Part shown: positions 1 through 8,257 of the stretch, piece after piece
How the letters are laid out: each line of letters starts with the position of its first letter
Position numbering within the stretch: the stretch's first letter is position 1
NCBI GenBank assembly: GCA_023423995.1
Contig: JAFAEL010000001.1
Span: 1-18,261 of the forward strand
Reading direction: 5' to 3'
DNA length: 18,261 bases
From: Pseudomonadota bacterium
GTDB lineage: Bacteria > Pseudomonadota > Alphaproteobacteria > Rhizobiales > Beijerinckiaceae
The notes under the pieces: model-generated
What the model was told of the DNA's origin: nothing
Databases searched by the model: none
Seen by the model: the letters and a program-made list of their open reading frames with translations, nothing else
Made by a program: the position numbers and the translations under genes

Positions 1-78
1 CAACGCCGACGCCGACGCCAACCCCGACGCCAACTCCTACGCCAACCCCCACTCCTACGCCCCCGCCGGAGCCTACAC
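1..78 (+). repeat. Thr-Pro codon repeat at window edge
   Basis: Near-tandem 6-bp units of the acg-ccg / acg-cca / act-cct type encode an alternating Thr-Pro linker between passenger and barrel of the autotransporter. The window begins inside this repeat. That is a typical place for an assembly to break and for unit number to vary between strains. Confidence 0.8.
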
Positions 79-1028
79 CGCTCTACCGTGCGGAAGTCGC
101 GACCTATAAGGCCATGCTGGGTTCGGAATTCATCGTCGGGCGGGCCATGATCGGCACCTTCCACCAGCGCCGCGGCGACCAGTACCTTCAGACGGGTCCG
201 GGGATCGCCAACGGCGCCTGGGGGCGCTTCTTCGGGCAATCGACCGATCGCCGCTGGAACGGAACGGTTGCGCCGGAACTCGACGCCAACATCTTCGGCT
301 TGCAGGCGGGCCTCGACCTCTTCTCGTACGAGGCCTTCTCCGGCCGCGGCAGTCTCGGGGTCTTTGTCGCGCATGGCAGGACCGACGGCGACGTGCGCGG
401 CTTCGCGGATGCCGTCCAGCGCAATCGCGTGGGCCGGCTGAGCCTGGAGAACACAGGCGTCGGCGCAACCTGGACGCATGTCGACCCGTCGGGAGGGTAT
501 CTCGATGCCCTCGTGATGGGGCAGTGGCTCTCCGGCACGGCAACGTCGCTACGGGGCTTCGGAATAAAGGCCGACGGCACCGGTATCGCCGCGTCCATCG
601 AGGGCGGCTATCCTCTCGTGATCCAGCCAGGCCTCGTGATCGAACCGCAGGGCCAGTTCATCTGGCAGAGCCTCGATCACGACGCCTCGCGCGATACGTT
701 TTCCCGGCTGGATTTCGGCTCGCCGAGTCTCGCGACGGGTCGGCTCGGCCTGCGGATGCAGGGTACCGCCGTCTGGGAGAACATCGAATGGCGGCCGTAT
801 CTGCTCACCAATCTCTGGCACAATTTCAGCGAGACGAGCAGGATCAGGTTCGAGGCGGTCCCCATCTCCACCAAGCTCGGCGGCACGTCGATCGAGGTCG
901 GCGGCGGCGTCGTCGCCCGCGTCAATGCCAATATCGGGTTCTTCGCCCAGGCCAGCTATGCGACAGGCATCGGGGGCGGGGACGAGAACACGGTTCAGGG
1001 CGAGATCGGATTGCGCGTGACCTGGTGA
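3..1028 (+). CDS. Autotransporter, C-terminal beta-barrel part (5' truncated)
   Basis: This is the C-terminal 341 residues of a type V autotransporter; the passenger lies outside the window. The frame is open from base 3. The first ~24 residues are a Thr-Pro linker, then the junction motif 'LYRAEVATY' and 'GTFHQRRGDQ', which usually precede the barrel. 'GAWGRFFGQ' starts the barrel proper, with alternating aromatic and glycine-rich strands (for example 'ANIFGLQAGLDLF'). The protein ends 'GEIGLRVTW', with the terminal aromatic residue needed for outer-membrane insertion. The barrel is expected to sit in the outer membrane and to deliver or anchor the passenger at the surface. An internal ATG at 114 is not the real start, because the conserved junction lies upstream of it. 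The stop is followed 7 bp later by the next gene, so the two may be co-transcribed. The family call is strong; the passenger type cannot be known. Confidence 0.9.
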   Translation, partial: TPTPTPTPTPTPTPTPTPTPPPEPTPLYRAEVATYKAMLGSEFIVGRAMIGTFHQRRGDQYLQTGPGIANGAWGRFFGQSTDRRWNGTVAPELDANIFGLQAGLDLFSYEAFSGRGSLGVFVAHGRTDGDVRGFADAVQRNRVGRLSLENTGVGATWTHVDPSGGYLDALVMGQWLSGTATSLRGFGIKADGTGIAASIEGGYPLVIQPGLVIEPQGQFIWQSLDHDASRDTFSRLDFGSPSLATGRLGLRMQGTAVWENIEWRPYLLTNLWHNFSETSRIRFEAVPISTKLGGTSIEVGGGVVARVNANIGFFAQASYATGIGGGDENTVQGEIGLRVTW

Positions 1029-1035
1029 AGCCGAC

Positions 1036-1803
1036 ATGCCGGAGGAGACAGGAACGATCCCGCAGGCTCCCGAACTCCTCTGCTATCCGGAATACGAGGG
1101 GGCGCCGGAGATCATTCCGGGCCGCGCGGCGCGCGAGTGGATGGACGCGACGCATCAGCGCTTCGCCTATCGCTGCACGCCGCTCGCGATCGCGAACGCG
1201 ACGGGCTGGGAGATCACGCTTCCCTTCACCTTCTCGGCCACCTGGAACGGCGGCCCGCTCGTATCCGACGTCTGGTCCTTCCTCGAGGGGTGGGACCGCC
1301 GCTACAAGCAGGTCGTTTCATCGGTCTTCGGCCACGGGGTGCTGACCTTCCACCCGGGGTGGCTCTTCCGCACCTCGCCCGGATGGGCCCTCGTCGCCCG
1401 CGGGCCGCCGAACAGTCCCAAGGACGGCATCGCGCCGCTCGAGGGCCTGGTCGAGACCGATTGGCTCCCCTTCACCTTCACGATGAACTGGCGCTTCACC
1501 CGGCCCGGTACGGTGCGGTTCGAGAAGGGTGAGTGCTTCTGCTTCCTCTCGCCCGTCCCGCACGGAACGTTCGACGCGATCCGCCCGCGCATCAGGAGCC
1601 TCGACGAGGATCCGGACCTGAAAGCTGCCTACGAGGAGTGGCGCCGCAGCCGCTCGAACTTCCAGGCGCGCGTTGCCGAGGGAGAGCCTGAGGCGGTGAG
1701 CGCAGGCTGGCAGCGGGACTACGTCCGCGGCCGCGACCCGACTGGCGCGGGACGCCCCAACTACCATCGCAGCAAGCGAGCGCTGGCAAAGCCCGTTCGC
1801 TGA
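1036..1803 (+). CDS. DUF6065-like family protein
   Basis: This 255-residue cytosolic-looking protein has no signal peptide or membrane span. It resembles proteins labelled DUF6065, which have no established biochemical role. Visible landmarks are an N-terminal 'PELLCYPEYEG', a central aromatic-rich part with 'TGWEITLPF', 'FHPGWLFRT' and 'LPFTFTMNWRFT', and 'FCFLSPVPHG'. A charged C-terminal tail contains 'YEEWRRSR' and ends in Arg and Lys. The paired 'PF.F' segments suggest a beta-rich fold. The ATG at 1036 lies 7 bp after the autotransporter stop, with a modest purine stretch (gtgaag) before it, so the gene probably belongs to the same transcript. Family assignment is from memory of the sequence pattern and no function is claimed. 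Confidence 0.7.
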   Translation: MPEETGTIPQAPELLCYPEYEGAPEIIPGRAAREWMDATHQRFAYRCTPLAIANATGWEITLPFTFSATWNGGPLVSDVWSFLEGWDRRYKQVVSSVFGHGVLTFHPGWLFRTSPGWALVARGPPNSPKDGIAPLEGLVETDWLPFTFTMNWRFTRPGTVRFEKGECFCFLSPVPHGTFDAIRPRIRSLDEDPDLKAAYEEWRRSRSNFQARVAEGEPEAVSAGWQRDYVRGRDPTGAGRPNYHRSKRALAKPVR

Positions 1804-2013
1804 TCATCCGTCGCTCGCCGGCTCCCATGACCCGTGCACGAGTTCCCGGGGCGGATGTCGGCCGCGGGCCGTGCCAGATCCCCGGAGGAGATCGGGACGA
1901 GCAGCGTTCTCCTCTGGGCCTCGACGGAACGTTCCCCGCCGGTAGCGACTTCCCCACGTTGGCGGCGAGGCGGCTGCCTCCTAGCTCGGCGATCTCGGCC
2001 GGGGAGCTTGACG

Positions 2014-3075
2014 ATGGCTGGAACGGCATTGGTGGTGGGTGCGAGCGGCATCGTCGGGAGCGCGACAGCGGCGTTGCTCGTCGAGCAAGGCTGGACGGTG
2101 CATGGTCTCGCGCGCCGCCCGGTCGAGCAGCCAAGCGTTGTGCCCGTCGCGGCCGATCTCCAGGATCCGGCCGGAACGGCTTCCGCGCTCGAGGCCGTGA
2201 AGCCGGACGTGGTGTTCATCACGACTTGGCTGCGCCAGGACAGCGAGGCAGAGAACATCCGGGTCAACGCGGCGATGGTGCGCAACCTGCTCGACGCCTT
2301 GCGTGCAGGAGGATCACCGCGCCATGTCGCCCTGGTCACCGGCCTCAAGCACTATCTCGGGCCGTTCGAAAGCTACGGGAAGGGCGCGCTTCCGCAGACG
2401 CCGTTCAGGGAGGAGCAGGGCAGGCTCGAGGTCGAGAATTTCTACTACGCGCAGGAGGACGAGGTCTTCGCCGCGGCGGCACGGGACGGTTTCACCTGGA
2501 GCGTCCATCGCCCGCATACCATGATCGGCAAGGCGGTCGGCAACGCCATGAACATGGGCACCACGCTCGCCGTCTACGCCACCCTTTGTCGCGAAACAGG
2601 ACGGCCCTTCACGTTCCCCGGATCCGCGGCGCAGTGGAACGGGCTGACCGACATGACCGATGCCCGCCTCCTCGCGCGGCATTTGCTCTGGGCGGCGACC
2701 ACGCCCGCGGCCGCGAACGAGGCCTTCAACGTCGTCAATGGCGACGTTTTCCGCTGGAGTTGGATGTGGAGCCGCATTGCCGACTGGTTCGGCTTGGAGC
2801 CGGCAGCGTTCGACGGCACCGTGCGGCCGTTGGAGCAGCAGATGGCAGGCGATGCGCCTGTCTGGCGGCGCATCGCAGAGCGGGAGGGCTTGGCCGAGCC
2901 CGATCTCGACCGCCTCGCTTCCCCCTGGCACACGGACGCCGATCTCGGGCGGCCGATCGAGGTCGTGACCGACATGTCGAAAAGCCGGCGTCTCGGATTT
3001 ACCGCTTACCAGCCCACCGATGATGCCTTCTTCGACCTGTTTACGCGCCTCCGCGCGGACCGGCTCATCCCCTGA
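2014..3075 (+). CDS. SDR oxidoreductase of the PRISE (progesterone 5-beta-reductase / iridoid synthase-like) type
   Basis: This predicted NAD(P)H-dependent enoyl reductase has 353 residues. The Rossmann nucleotide-binding motif is at residues 8-14 (GASGIVG). It lacks the usual YxxxK pair. Instead it has the PRISE signatures 'TGLKHYLGPFE' (Lys112) and 'NFYYAQED' (Tyr144/Tyr145), then 'HRPHTMIG', 'FPGSAAQWNG' and 'NEAFNVVNGD', all typical of the plant 5-beta-reductase family and its bacterial relatives. The reaction in this family is reduction of the C=C bond of an enone; the substrate here is unknown. An in-frame ATG exists at 1834. I chose 2014 because a good ribosome site (ggggag, 2001-2006) lies 7 bp before it and the Rossmann motif starts there as expected. 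The 210 bp upstream (1804-2013) show no other gene. Confidence 0.88.
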   Translation: MAGTALVVGASGIVGSATAALLVEQGWTVHGLARRPVEQPSVVPVAADLQDPAGTASALEAVKPDVVFITTWLRQDSEAENIRVNAAMVRNLLDALRAGGSPRHVALVTGLKHYLGPFESYGKGALPQTPFREEQGRLEVENFYYAQEDEVFAAAARDGFTWSVHRPHTMIGKAVGNAMNMGTTLAVYATLCRETGRPFTFPGSAAQWNGLTDMTDARLLARHLLWAATTPAAANEAFNVVNGDVFRWSWMWSRIADWFGLEPAAFDGTVRPLEQQMAGDAPVWRRIAEREGLAEPDLDRLASPWHTDADLGRPIEVVTDMSKSRRLGFTAYQPTDDAFFDLFTRLRADRLIP

Positions 3076-3230
3076 TCCGACCGCGAATATGCGCCGGTCA
3101 GGACAGACGGCCGCGCCGGACAAGTAGCGCGCTATCTCGCTTCCAACTGATACGGACCTGGCGATCGAGGCTTTGCGCGATTGGGCCGAGGCCGATGGCA
3201 GGGAACGTTGGCCGCCTGCTCTGGCTGCGA

Positions 3231-3626
3231 TCAGGCTTTGAAAAGGGAGGGCAGGGCTCTCGCGAGTGCAGCCGGATCGAACGGCTTCTCCCAGCGGGGG
3301 ATATGGGCGAATTCGGGCGGGATGGCGGCCTGGTCGTAACCGGTGGTGAAGACGAACGGGACCGACCTCGCCTGCAAGGCGGACGCGACCTCGAAGCTCA
3401 TCTTGCCATGGAGATTGATGTCGAGGATCGCTCCGTCCAGGGGCGACGCGGCTTCGATGAAGCCGAGGGCACCCTCCCTCGTGTCGACGGGGCCCGCGAT
3501 TTCGGCCCCGGCGCTCTTGAGCGCGCGCATCATGTCGTCGGCGAGAAAGTACTCATCCTCGACGAGAAGGATGCGGTAGCCGGACAGACCCAGATCCGGT
3601 GCGCCCTCGTGGCCTGATACAGACAT
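3231..3626 (-). CDS. Single-domain response regulator (receiver only)
   Basis: This 131-residue CheY-like receiver has no output domain. Key residues are visible: acidic pair Glu23-Asp24 ('LLVEDEY'), phospho-acceptor Asp69 ('AILDINL'), the Thr94-Thr95 switch ('FVFTTGYD') and Lys114 ('WEKPF'). It probably acts as a phosphate acceptor or shuttle for a histidine kinase. The best local partner is the HWE kinase at 5078-8257, because HWE kinases often pair with such small receivers in rhizobia. The frame stays open upstream to 3908. The start at 3626 (MSVSGHEG) has a strong gaggaggg sequence just before it and gives the normal receiver length. The gene is divergent from the CheB-like gene, with 82 bp between starts, and convergent with the SDR gene. 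Confidence 0.9.
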   Translation of the reverse strand: MSVSGHEGAPDLGLSGYRILLVEDEYFLADDMMRALKSAGAEIAGPVDTREGALGFIEAASPLDGAILDINLHGKMSFEVASALQARSVPFVFTTGYDQAAIPPEFAHIPRWEKPFDPAALARALPSLFKA

Positions 3627-3708
3627 GCCCTCCTCGATACGGATCGTCCCTGCCCGGAACATTAGCCGAGTTGCCGGGCTTGTCGACATCAGCAGCCGAG
3701 GCCTGCCC
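3627..3708. promoter_or_regulatory. Divergent promoter region between receiver and CheB-like gene
   Basis: These 82 bp separate the two opposite starts and must hold the receiver's 5' signals and probably those of the CheB-like gene. The receiver's ribosome site (gaggaggg on the - strand) lies at the left edge. I cannot name a -35/-10 pair with confidence. The arrangement suggests shared control of the signalling genes. Confidence 0.4.
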
Positions 3709-4722
3709 ATGAGCAACCGCGACATCATAGCGATCGGCGGCTCCGCCGGCGCGACCGCTCCCCTCAAGGAGATCCTGGGCAGGCTGCCCCGCGACCTGCC
3801 GGCAGCCGTGTTCGTGGTCCTGCACGTTCCCGCACGCGGGATCGGGATCCTGTCCACGGTCGCGAGTGCGGCCGGCCCGCTTCCTGTCGTCGAGGCCGAG
3901 AACGGCATGAAGGTCGAGAACGGCCGCGTCTACCTCGCCCGACCGGACCATCACCTGATGCTTCACGACGGGCATATCGCCCTGGGGCGAGGACCGCGCG
4001 AGAACATGGCACGCCCTGCCATCGATCCGCTCTTCCGTTCGGCCGCCATGTATTACGGGCCACGGGTCATCGGCGTGATCCTGAGCGGGCTCCTCTCCGA
4101 CGGCGCCGCCGGGCTGAATGCGATCAAGCGCTGCGGCGGCCTCGCCCTCGTCCAGGATCCGGCCGACGCGATTTCGGACGAGATGCCGAGGCGCGCCCTG
4201 GAGACGACCACGGTCGATCTCTGCGTGCCAGGAGCGAGGCTTGGCGACGTCCTGTCGGATCTCGCGCGGGAGGGGGCAGGTTCGCCGCTCCCCATTCCGC
4301 CGGAATTGCGCCTGGAGGTGGCGATCGCGGCCGGCGACCGCATCGACAGCGAGCGGCTCCGATCCATCGCCGATCCCGCCGCGCTGACATGCCCGAGCTG
4401 CGGCGGCGTGCTCTCGATGATGAAGGGCGCGAAGCCGCTCCGGTTTCGCTGCCAGGTCGGCCATTCCTTCACGTCGGACATCCTGGCGAAGGAGCAGGAA
4501 GGACGGGTCGACGAGGCGCTCCGCGTTGCTCTGCGGATCATCGAGGAGCGCGCCGAACTCGTAAACCGCATGGCCGAGGACGGGCGCATGAGCGGCCGGC
4601 GTGCGGTCGCCGAAATGTATGATGCGCGTGCCGAGGAATACCGCCAATATGCCGACACGATCCGGCAGGTCGTGCTCGAGACGCTCGATGTACCGTCGTG
4701 CGATTCAGGCGACGACCCGTAG
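3709..4722 (+). CDS. cheB: CheB-like protein-glutamate methylesterase with C-terminal zinc-ribbon
   Basis: This 337-residue protein carries a CheB methylesterase domain without the usual N-terminal receiver. The catalytic triad is visible: Ser12 in 'IGGSAGA', His39 in 'FVVLHVP' and Asp131 in 'GLLSDGAAG'. 'RVYLARPDHHL' is the expected conserved loop. The CheB domain ends near residue 185. A C-terminal extension has Cys228-x2-Cys231 and Cys248-x3-His252 ('FRCQVGHSF'), which looks like a zinc-binding ribbon, followed by a helical tail. The family removes methyl groups from, or deamidates, receptor glutamates/glutamines; the target here is unknown. The frame opens at 3625, but the ATG at 3709 (MSNRDIIAIGG) fits the domain start. 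No chemoreceptor, CheA or CheW gene is in the window, so a non-chemotaxis role is plausible. Confidence 0.88.
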   Translation: MSNRDIIAIGGSAGATAPLKEILGRLPRDLPAAVFVVLHVPARGIGILSTVASAAGPLPVVEAENGMKVENGRVYLARPDHHLMLHDGHIALGRGPRENMARPAIDPLFRSAAMYYGPRVIGVILSGLLSDGAAGLNAIKRCGGLALVQDPADAISDEMPRRALETTTVDLCVPGARLGDVLSDLAREGAGSPLPIPPELRLEVAIAAGDRIDSERLRSIADPAALTCPSCGGVLSMMKGAKPLRFRCQVGHSFTSDILAKEQEGRVDEALRVALRIIEERAELVNRMAEDGRMSGRRAVAEMYDARAEEYRQYADTIRQVVLETLDVPSCDSGDDP

Positions 4723-4761
4723 CGGCAGGGCCGCCGAGCCGGAGGGCTGGAGGGCTGCAGG

Positions 4762-5010
4762 ATGAGCCTGGAGCTCGAAAGGGAGCGTGCCGCTCTCGTC
4801 CGTGCCGATCTGGATATCGCCGCCGGTCAGGGCCGGGTCGAGCGCCAGCGGGAGCTCGTGCTGTCGGGGCGGCTGAACAGCCTCGACACCGCGCAGGCGA
4901 GGCGGCTTCTCACCACCATGGAGACCGCTCTCGCGGAATGGGAGCGCCATCGCATCCTGATCGTGGACCGGATCGCCTATCTCAGCCGTCTTCCCCCGGC
5001 CGGCACTTGA
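4762..5010 (+). CDS. Small helical hypothetical protein
   Basis: This 82-residue protein is highly charged and predicted all-helical, with heptad-like leucines in 'ELERERAALVRADLDIA' and 'LLTTMETALAEWERHR'. A coiled coil or small helical bundle is likely. There is no signal peptide or membrane span. A ggaggg sequence lies about 10 bp before the ATG. The gene sits 39 bp after the CheB-like gene and 67 bp before the fusion kinase, so it is probably part of that operon. It may be a small adaptor or regulator of the signalling proteins, but that rests only on position. I do not recognise a named family. Confidence 0.65.
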   Translation: MSLELERERAALVRADLDIAAGQGRVERQRELVLSGRLNSLDTAQARRLLTTMETALAEWERHRILIVDRIAYLSRLPPAGT

Positions 5011-5077
5011 GGGACGGCAGACGCCGTGCGAGGTCCGCGTGAAACCCTGCTCTCTACCGTTCTGAAGCGTTCAGATC

Positions 5078-8000
5078 ATGAAGTCCGACACAGACCAGCC
5101 CTCCGCCCCGGAGGCAGCGCCTGCCTCGGGCGCAGCCCCTGGTCCGCTCATTATGGGCATCGGCGCGTCCGGAGCCTCGGGACGGAAACTGGAGCGCCTG
5201 CTCTCGACCCTCCGGCCGGATCCGGCGCTCGCGATCGTTATCGTGCTCCGCCAGCGCGAGGCCCTTAGCGCGAACTGGCTGGAGGAGCTCGCGGCGCGCC
5301 ACCCCGGGCTCGAGATCCAGGAGGCGGCGGACGGGACTCGGATCGAAGGCGGCAAGACCTATCTCTGCGCACCGGACACCATCACATCCGTCCAGGAGGA
5401 TCTCCTGAGGGTCGAGCCTGCGGAGCAGGAGCCCAGCGAGCGAGGCACGATCGACAGCTTCTTCGTATCGCTCGCCGACTCGGTCGCTCGAAAGTCGATC
5501 GGCGTCGTTCTGGCGGGCACGAATGGAGACGGAACCCTGGGCGTTGCGGCGCTGAAGGACCAGGGGGGCCTGGCCATCGCGGAGGCGCCTCCGAGCGGGA
5601 TCGAGCACCTCGCCGAAAGTCACTCGCCGATGGCGATCGCCGATTTCATCCTCCCGCTGGACGAGATCGGCACCCAGGTGGCGGCCCATGTCCGCAATCT
5701 CCAGCGGATAGAGGAGCGACAGGGGTTCGATGCGACGCTGGCGGCGGCCGCCGGCTCCCTCACGCAAATCGCCGAGATCCTGCGCAAGAAGACCGGGAAC
5801 GATTTCCACGGCTACAAGCAGAACACCTTCCTGCGCCGCGTCCAGCGTCGGATGCAGGTCGTGCAGATCAACGAAGTGCCGGATTACGTCGAGTTCCTCC
5901 GGACCGACCAGGAAGAGGCCACTAAGCTCTTCAACGACCTCCTGATCGGGGTGACCCAGTTCTTCCGCGACAAGCGGGAGTTCGAGGTGCTCGAGACCGA
6001 GATCATCCCCAAGCTGTTCGAGGGCAAGGATGCCGGCCAGCAGGTCAGGGTCTGGGTGCTCGGCTGCGCCACCGGCGAGGAGGCCTACTCGATCGGCATC
6101 CTGCTGCGCGAGTACATGGCGACGCTCGAATCCGCGCCCCAGGTGCAGATCTTTGCGACCGACCTCGACGGACGTGCGCTGGCCTCGGCGCGGGTCGGGC
6201 GCTACCGATCCGCCATCGAGGCCGACGTCCGGCCGGATCGGCTTGCCCGCTGGTTCGTGCGCGAGGGCGACACCTATTGCATCGTGCGGGAATTGCGGGA
6301 GATGTGCATCTTCTCCCAGCACAACGTCCTGAAGGACGCGCCCTTCTCCCGCCTCGACCTCGTCTCGTGTCGGAACCTCCTGATCTATCTCAATGCCGAC
6401 CTGCAGAACCGGGTCATTCCTCTGTTCCACTTCGCGCTGCGGCCAGACCGGTTCCTGTTCCTGGGCAATTCGGAGAACGTGACCCGCCACCCGAAGCTGT
6501 TCGCCCCGGTCGACCGGCGGGCGCGCATCTTCAAGCGACTCGAATCGGGCGCGCGCGTCCCCCCGGAATTCCCGATCACGAGCACGCCGCGCGCAATGGC
6601 GGAGGTGCCGGGCTTGCGTATGCGCGCGCCGGATGTCGGGCTCGAGCGCCGGGCGCAGCGCGTAGCGGAACGCTATGCGCCGGCCTACGTGATCACGGAC
6701 GAGCATTTCCAAGTCCTGCACTTCTCCGGCCGCACCGGCCGCTATCTCGAACCCTCGGCGGGCGTCGCGACGCTCGACCTGCTCAATCTCGTGCATCGGG
6801 ACCTGCGCCTGGAAATGCGCTCCGCCCTCAACCGTGCCGTCGAGCAGAACGAGCCCGTACATGCCGACCGGGCTCAGATCGGCCAGAATGGCGATCGCCT
6901 GCTCGTCGACATCACCGTCGAGCCCCTGCAGGAGCGACCGGGCGGGCCGCGCCACCTGATCGTGATCTTCAAGGACGGCCCGGTCCGTTCGGAGCAGCCG
7001 GGGGAGGAAGCCGACCCGCTGCTCGTCCGCTCCGAGCATGTCGAGCGGCTCGAGACCGAGCTTCGGGCGACGCATGATCGCCTGCAATCGACCGTCGAGG
7101 AACTCGAGAGCACGAACGAGGAGCTGAAATCCTCCAACGAGGAATACCAGTCCCTCAACGAGGAGCTGCAATCCGCCAACGAGGAATTGGAGACCTCGCG
7201 CGAGGAGCTGCAATCGGTCAACGAGGAACTCACCACGGTCAACGGCGAGCTGCACCACCGCGTGCAGGAGCTGACGCGGGCGACGAGCGACCTGAAGAAC
7301 TTCCTGGAAGCCACCCAGATCGCGACGATCTTCCTCGACAACGACCTCAAGGTGATGAATTTCACGCCGGCCGTGACGCAGGTCTTCCATCTGGTCGAGA
7401 CCGACATCGGGCGGCCCATCGCCCATATCAAGGCGAAGATCCCGATTGAGGATCTGTTCGAGGACGTGCGGCGCGTGGTCCGCACGCTTGCGAGCGTGGA
7501 GCGTGAGCTGACCGCCCCGGATACCGGTACGCGCTACATCGTCCGCATCCTGCCTTACCGCTCCGTCGAGAACTACATCGCCGGAGCCGTGATCACCTTC
7601 GTCGACGTCACGGCGGTGACGCGGGCGGAAGCGCGCACACGGATGCTGCTGGCTGAACTCCAGCACCGGGTCCGCAACACGCTCGGCGTGGTGCGCTCGA
7701 TCGTGCGCCGGACGGCCGTGACGACCTCGAGCGTTGACGAGTTCGCGATGCACCTCGACGGGCGGCTCAACGCCTTCGGGCGCACCCAGGCGCTGGTGAC
7801 CCGCGACCCCGAAGCCGGTGTCGATCTCGGATACATGATCGCCGACGAGTTGCTCGCCTATCGCGCGAAGGAGGCCGAGCAGGTTCGCATCTCCGGGCCG
7901 GCGGTGCGGTTGCAGCCGAAAGCCGCGGAGACGCTGGGCCTGGCGATCCACGAGCTCGCGACGAACGCGCTGAAGTATGGCGCGCTCTCGACCCCGAGCG

Positions 8001-8257
8001 GCAGGATCGAGGTGAGCTGGTCGATCGAGCAGGAGGAGGCGGCCAACCTCGCCTTCGACTGGCAGGAGGTGGACGGCCCTCCGATCGATGGACCTCCGCA
8101 ACGCCAGGGATTCGGGACCGAGCTCCTGGAGCGAACGCTGGCATTCGAGCTGAAGGCCAAGACGGTGCTGGCCTACGAGCCCTCCGGGCTGCATTGTTCG
8201 ATCACGATCCCGCTGAGCGAGCGGACGGTGATGCCGTCATGGAAAGCCGCGCTCTGA
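5078..8257 (+). CDS. CheB/CheR fusion with PAS domains and HWE-type histidine kinase
   Basis: This 1059-residue soluble sensor kinase has, in order, a CheB-like domain (~25-195), the CheR helical N-domain (~215-285), and a CheR SAM-dependent methyltransferase domain (~290-490, SAM motif 'GCATGEEAYSIG', also 'SCRNLLIYL'). A PAS-like domain (~525-635), a coiled coil of repeated 'NEEL' heptads (~650-735), a second PAS (~738-848) and an HWE kinase (~855-1050) follow. In the kinase, His863 ('LQHRVRN') is the phospho-site, Asn963 ('HELATNALKYGAL') is in the N box, and 'DWQE' (Trp995, Glu997) gives the W-x-E signature. The CheB domain keeps Ser31 and Asp151, but Arg58 stands where the catalytic His should be, so it is probably inactive. 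Likely partners are the receiver at 3231-3626 and the downstream regulator. The start codon has only a weak ribosome site. Confidence 0.93.
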   Translation: MKSDTDQPSAPEAAPASGAAPGPLIMGIGASGASGRKLERLLSTLRPDPALAIVIVLRQREALSANWLEELAARHPGLEIQEAADGTRIEGGKTYLCAPDTITSVQEDLLRVEPAEQEPSERGTIDSFFVSLADSVARKSIGVVLAGTNGDGTLGVAALKDQGGLAIAEAPPSGIEHLAESHSPMAIADFILPLDEIGTQVAAHVRNLQRIEERQGFDATLAAAAGSLTQIAEILRKKTGNDFHGYKQNTFLRRVQRRMQVVQINEVPDYVEFLRTDQEEATKLFNDLLIGVTQFFRDKREFEVLETEIIPKLFEGKDAGQQVRVWVLGCATGEEAYSIGILLREYMATLESAPQVQIFATDLDGRALASARVGRYRSAIEADVRPDRLARWFVREGDTYCIVRELREMCIFSQHNVLKDAPFSRLDLVSCRNLLIYLNADLQNRVIPLFHFALRPDRFLFLGNSENVTRHPKLFAPVDRRARIFKRLESGARVPPEFPITSTPRAMAEVPGLRMRAPDVGLERRAQRVAERYAPAYVITDEHFQVLHFSGRTGRYLEPSAGVATLDLLNLVHRDLRLEMRSALNRAVEQNEPVHADRAQIGQNGDRLLVDITVEPLQERPGGPRHLIVIFKDGPVRSEQPGEEADPLLVRSEHVERLETELRATHDRLQSTVEELESTNEELKSSNEEYQSLNEELQSANEELETSREELQSVNEELTTVNGELHHRVQELTRATSDLKNFLEATQIATIFLDNDLKVMNFTPAVTQVFHLVETDIGRPIAHIKAKIPIEDLFEDVRRVVRTLASVERELTAPDTGTRYIVRILPYRSVENYIAGAVITFVDVTAVTRAEARTRMLLAELQHRVRNTLGVVRSIVRRTAVTTSSVDEFAMHLDGRLNAFGRTQALVTRDPEAGVDLGYMIADELLAYRAKEAEQVRISGPAVRLQPKAAETLGLAIHELATNALKYGALSTPSGRIEVSWSIEQEEAANLAFDWQEVDGPPIDGPPQRQGFGTELLERTLAFELKAKTVLAYEPSGLHCSITIPLSERTVMPSWKAAL

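Noticed and set aside
1834..2013. 60-codon N-terminal extension of the SDR
   Set aside because: The Rossmann motif and ribosome site both place the start at 2014; the extension has non-coding character.
3195..3617. + strand frame opposite the response regulator
   Set aside because: Shadow of a clear receiver domain on the - strand.
7080..7260. Nucleotide repeats encoding NEEL units
   Set aside because: Explained by the heptad coiled coil common to CheB/CheR fusion kinases, not a separate DNA repeat or CRISPR.
5054..8194. 1046-codon open frame antisense to the fusion kinase
   Set aside because: It mirrors the kinase codons in a GC-rich gene, has repetitive Leu/Gly/Arg-rich content where the sense strand encodes the NEEL coiled coil, and has no family likeness.
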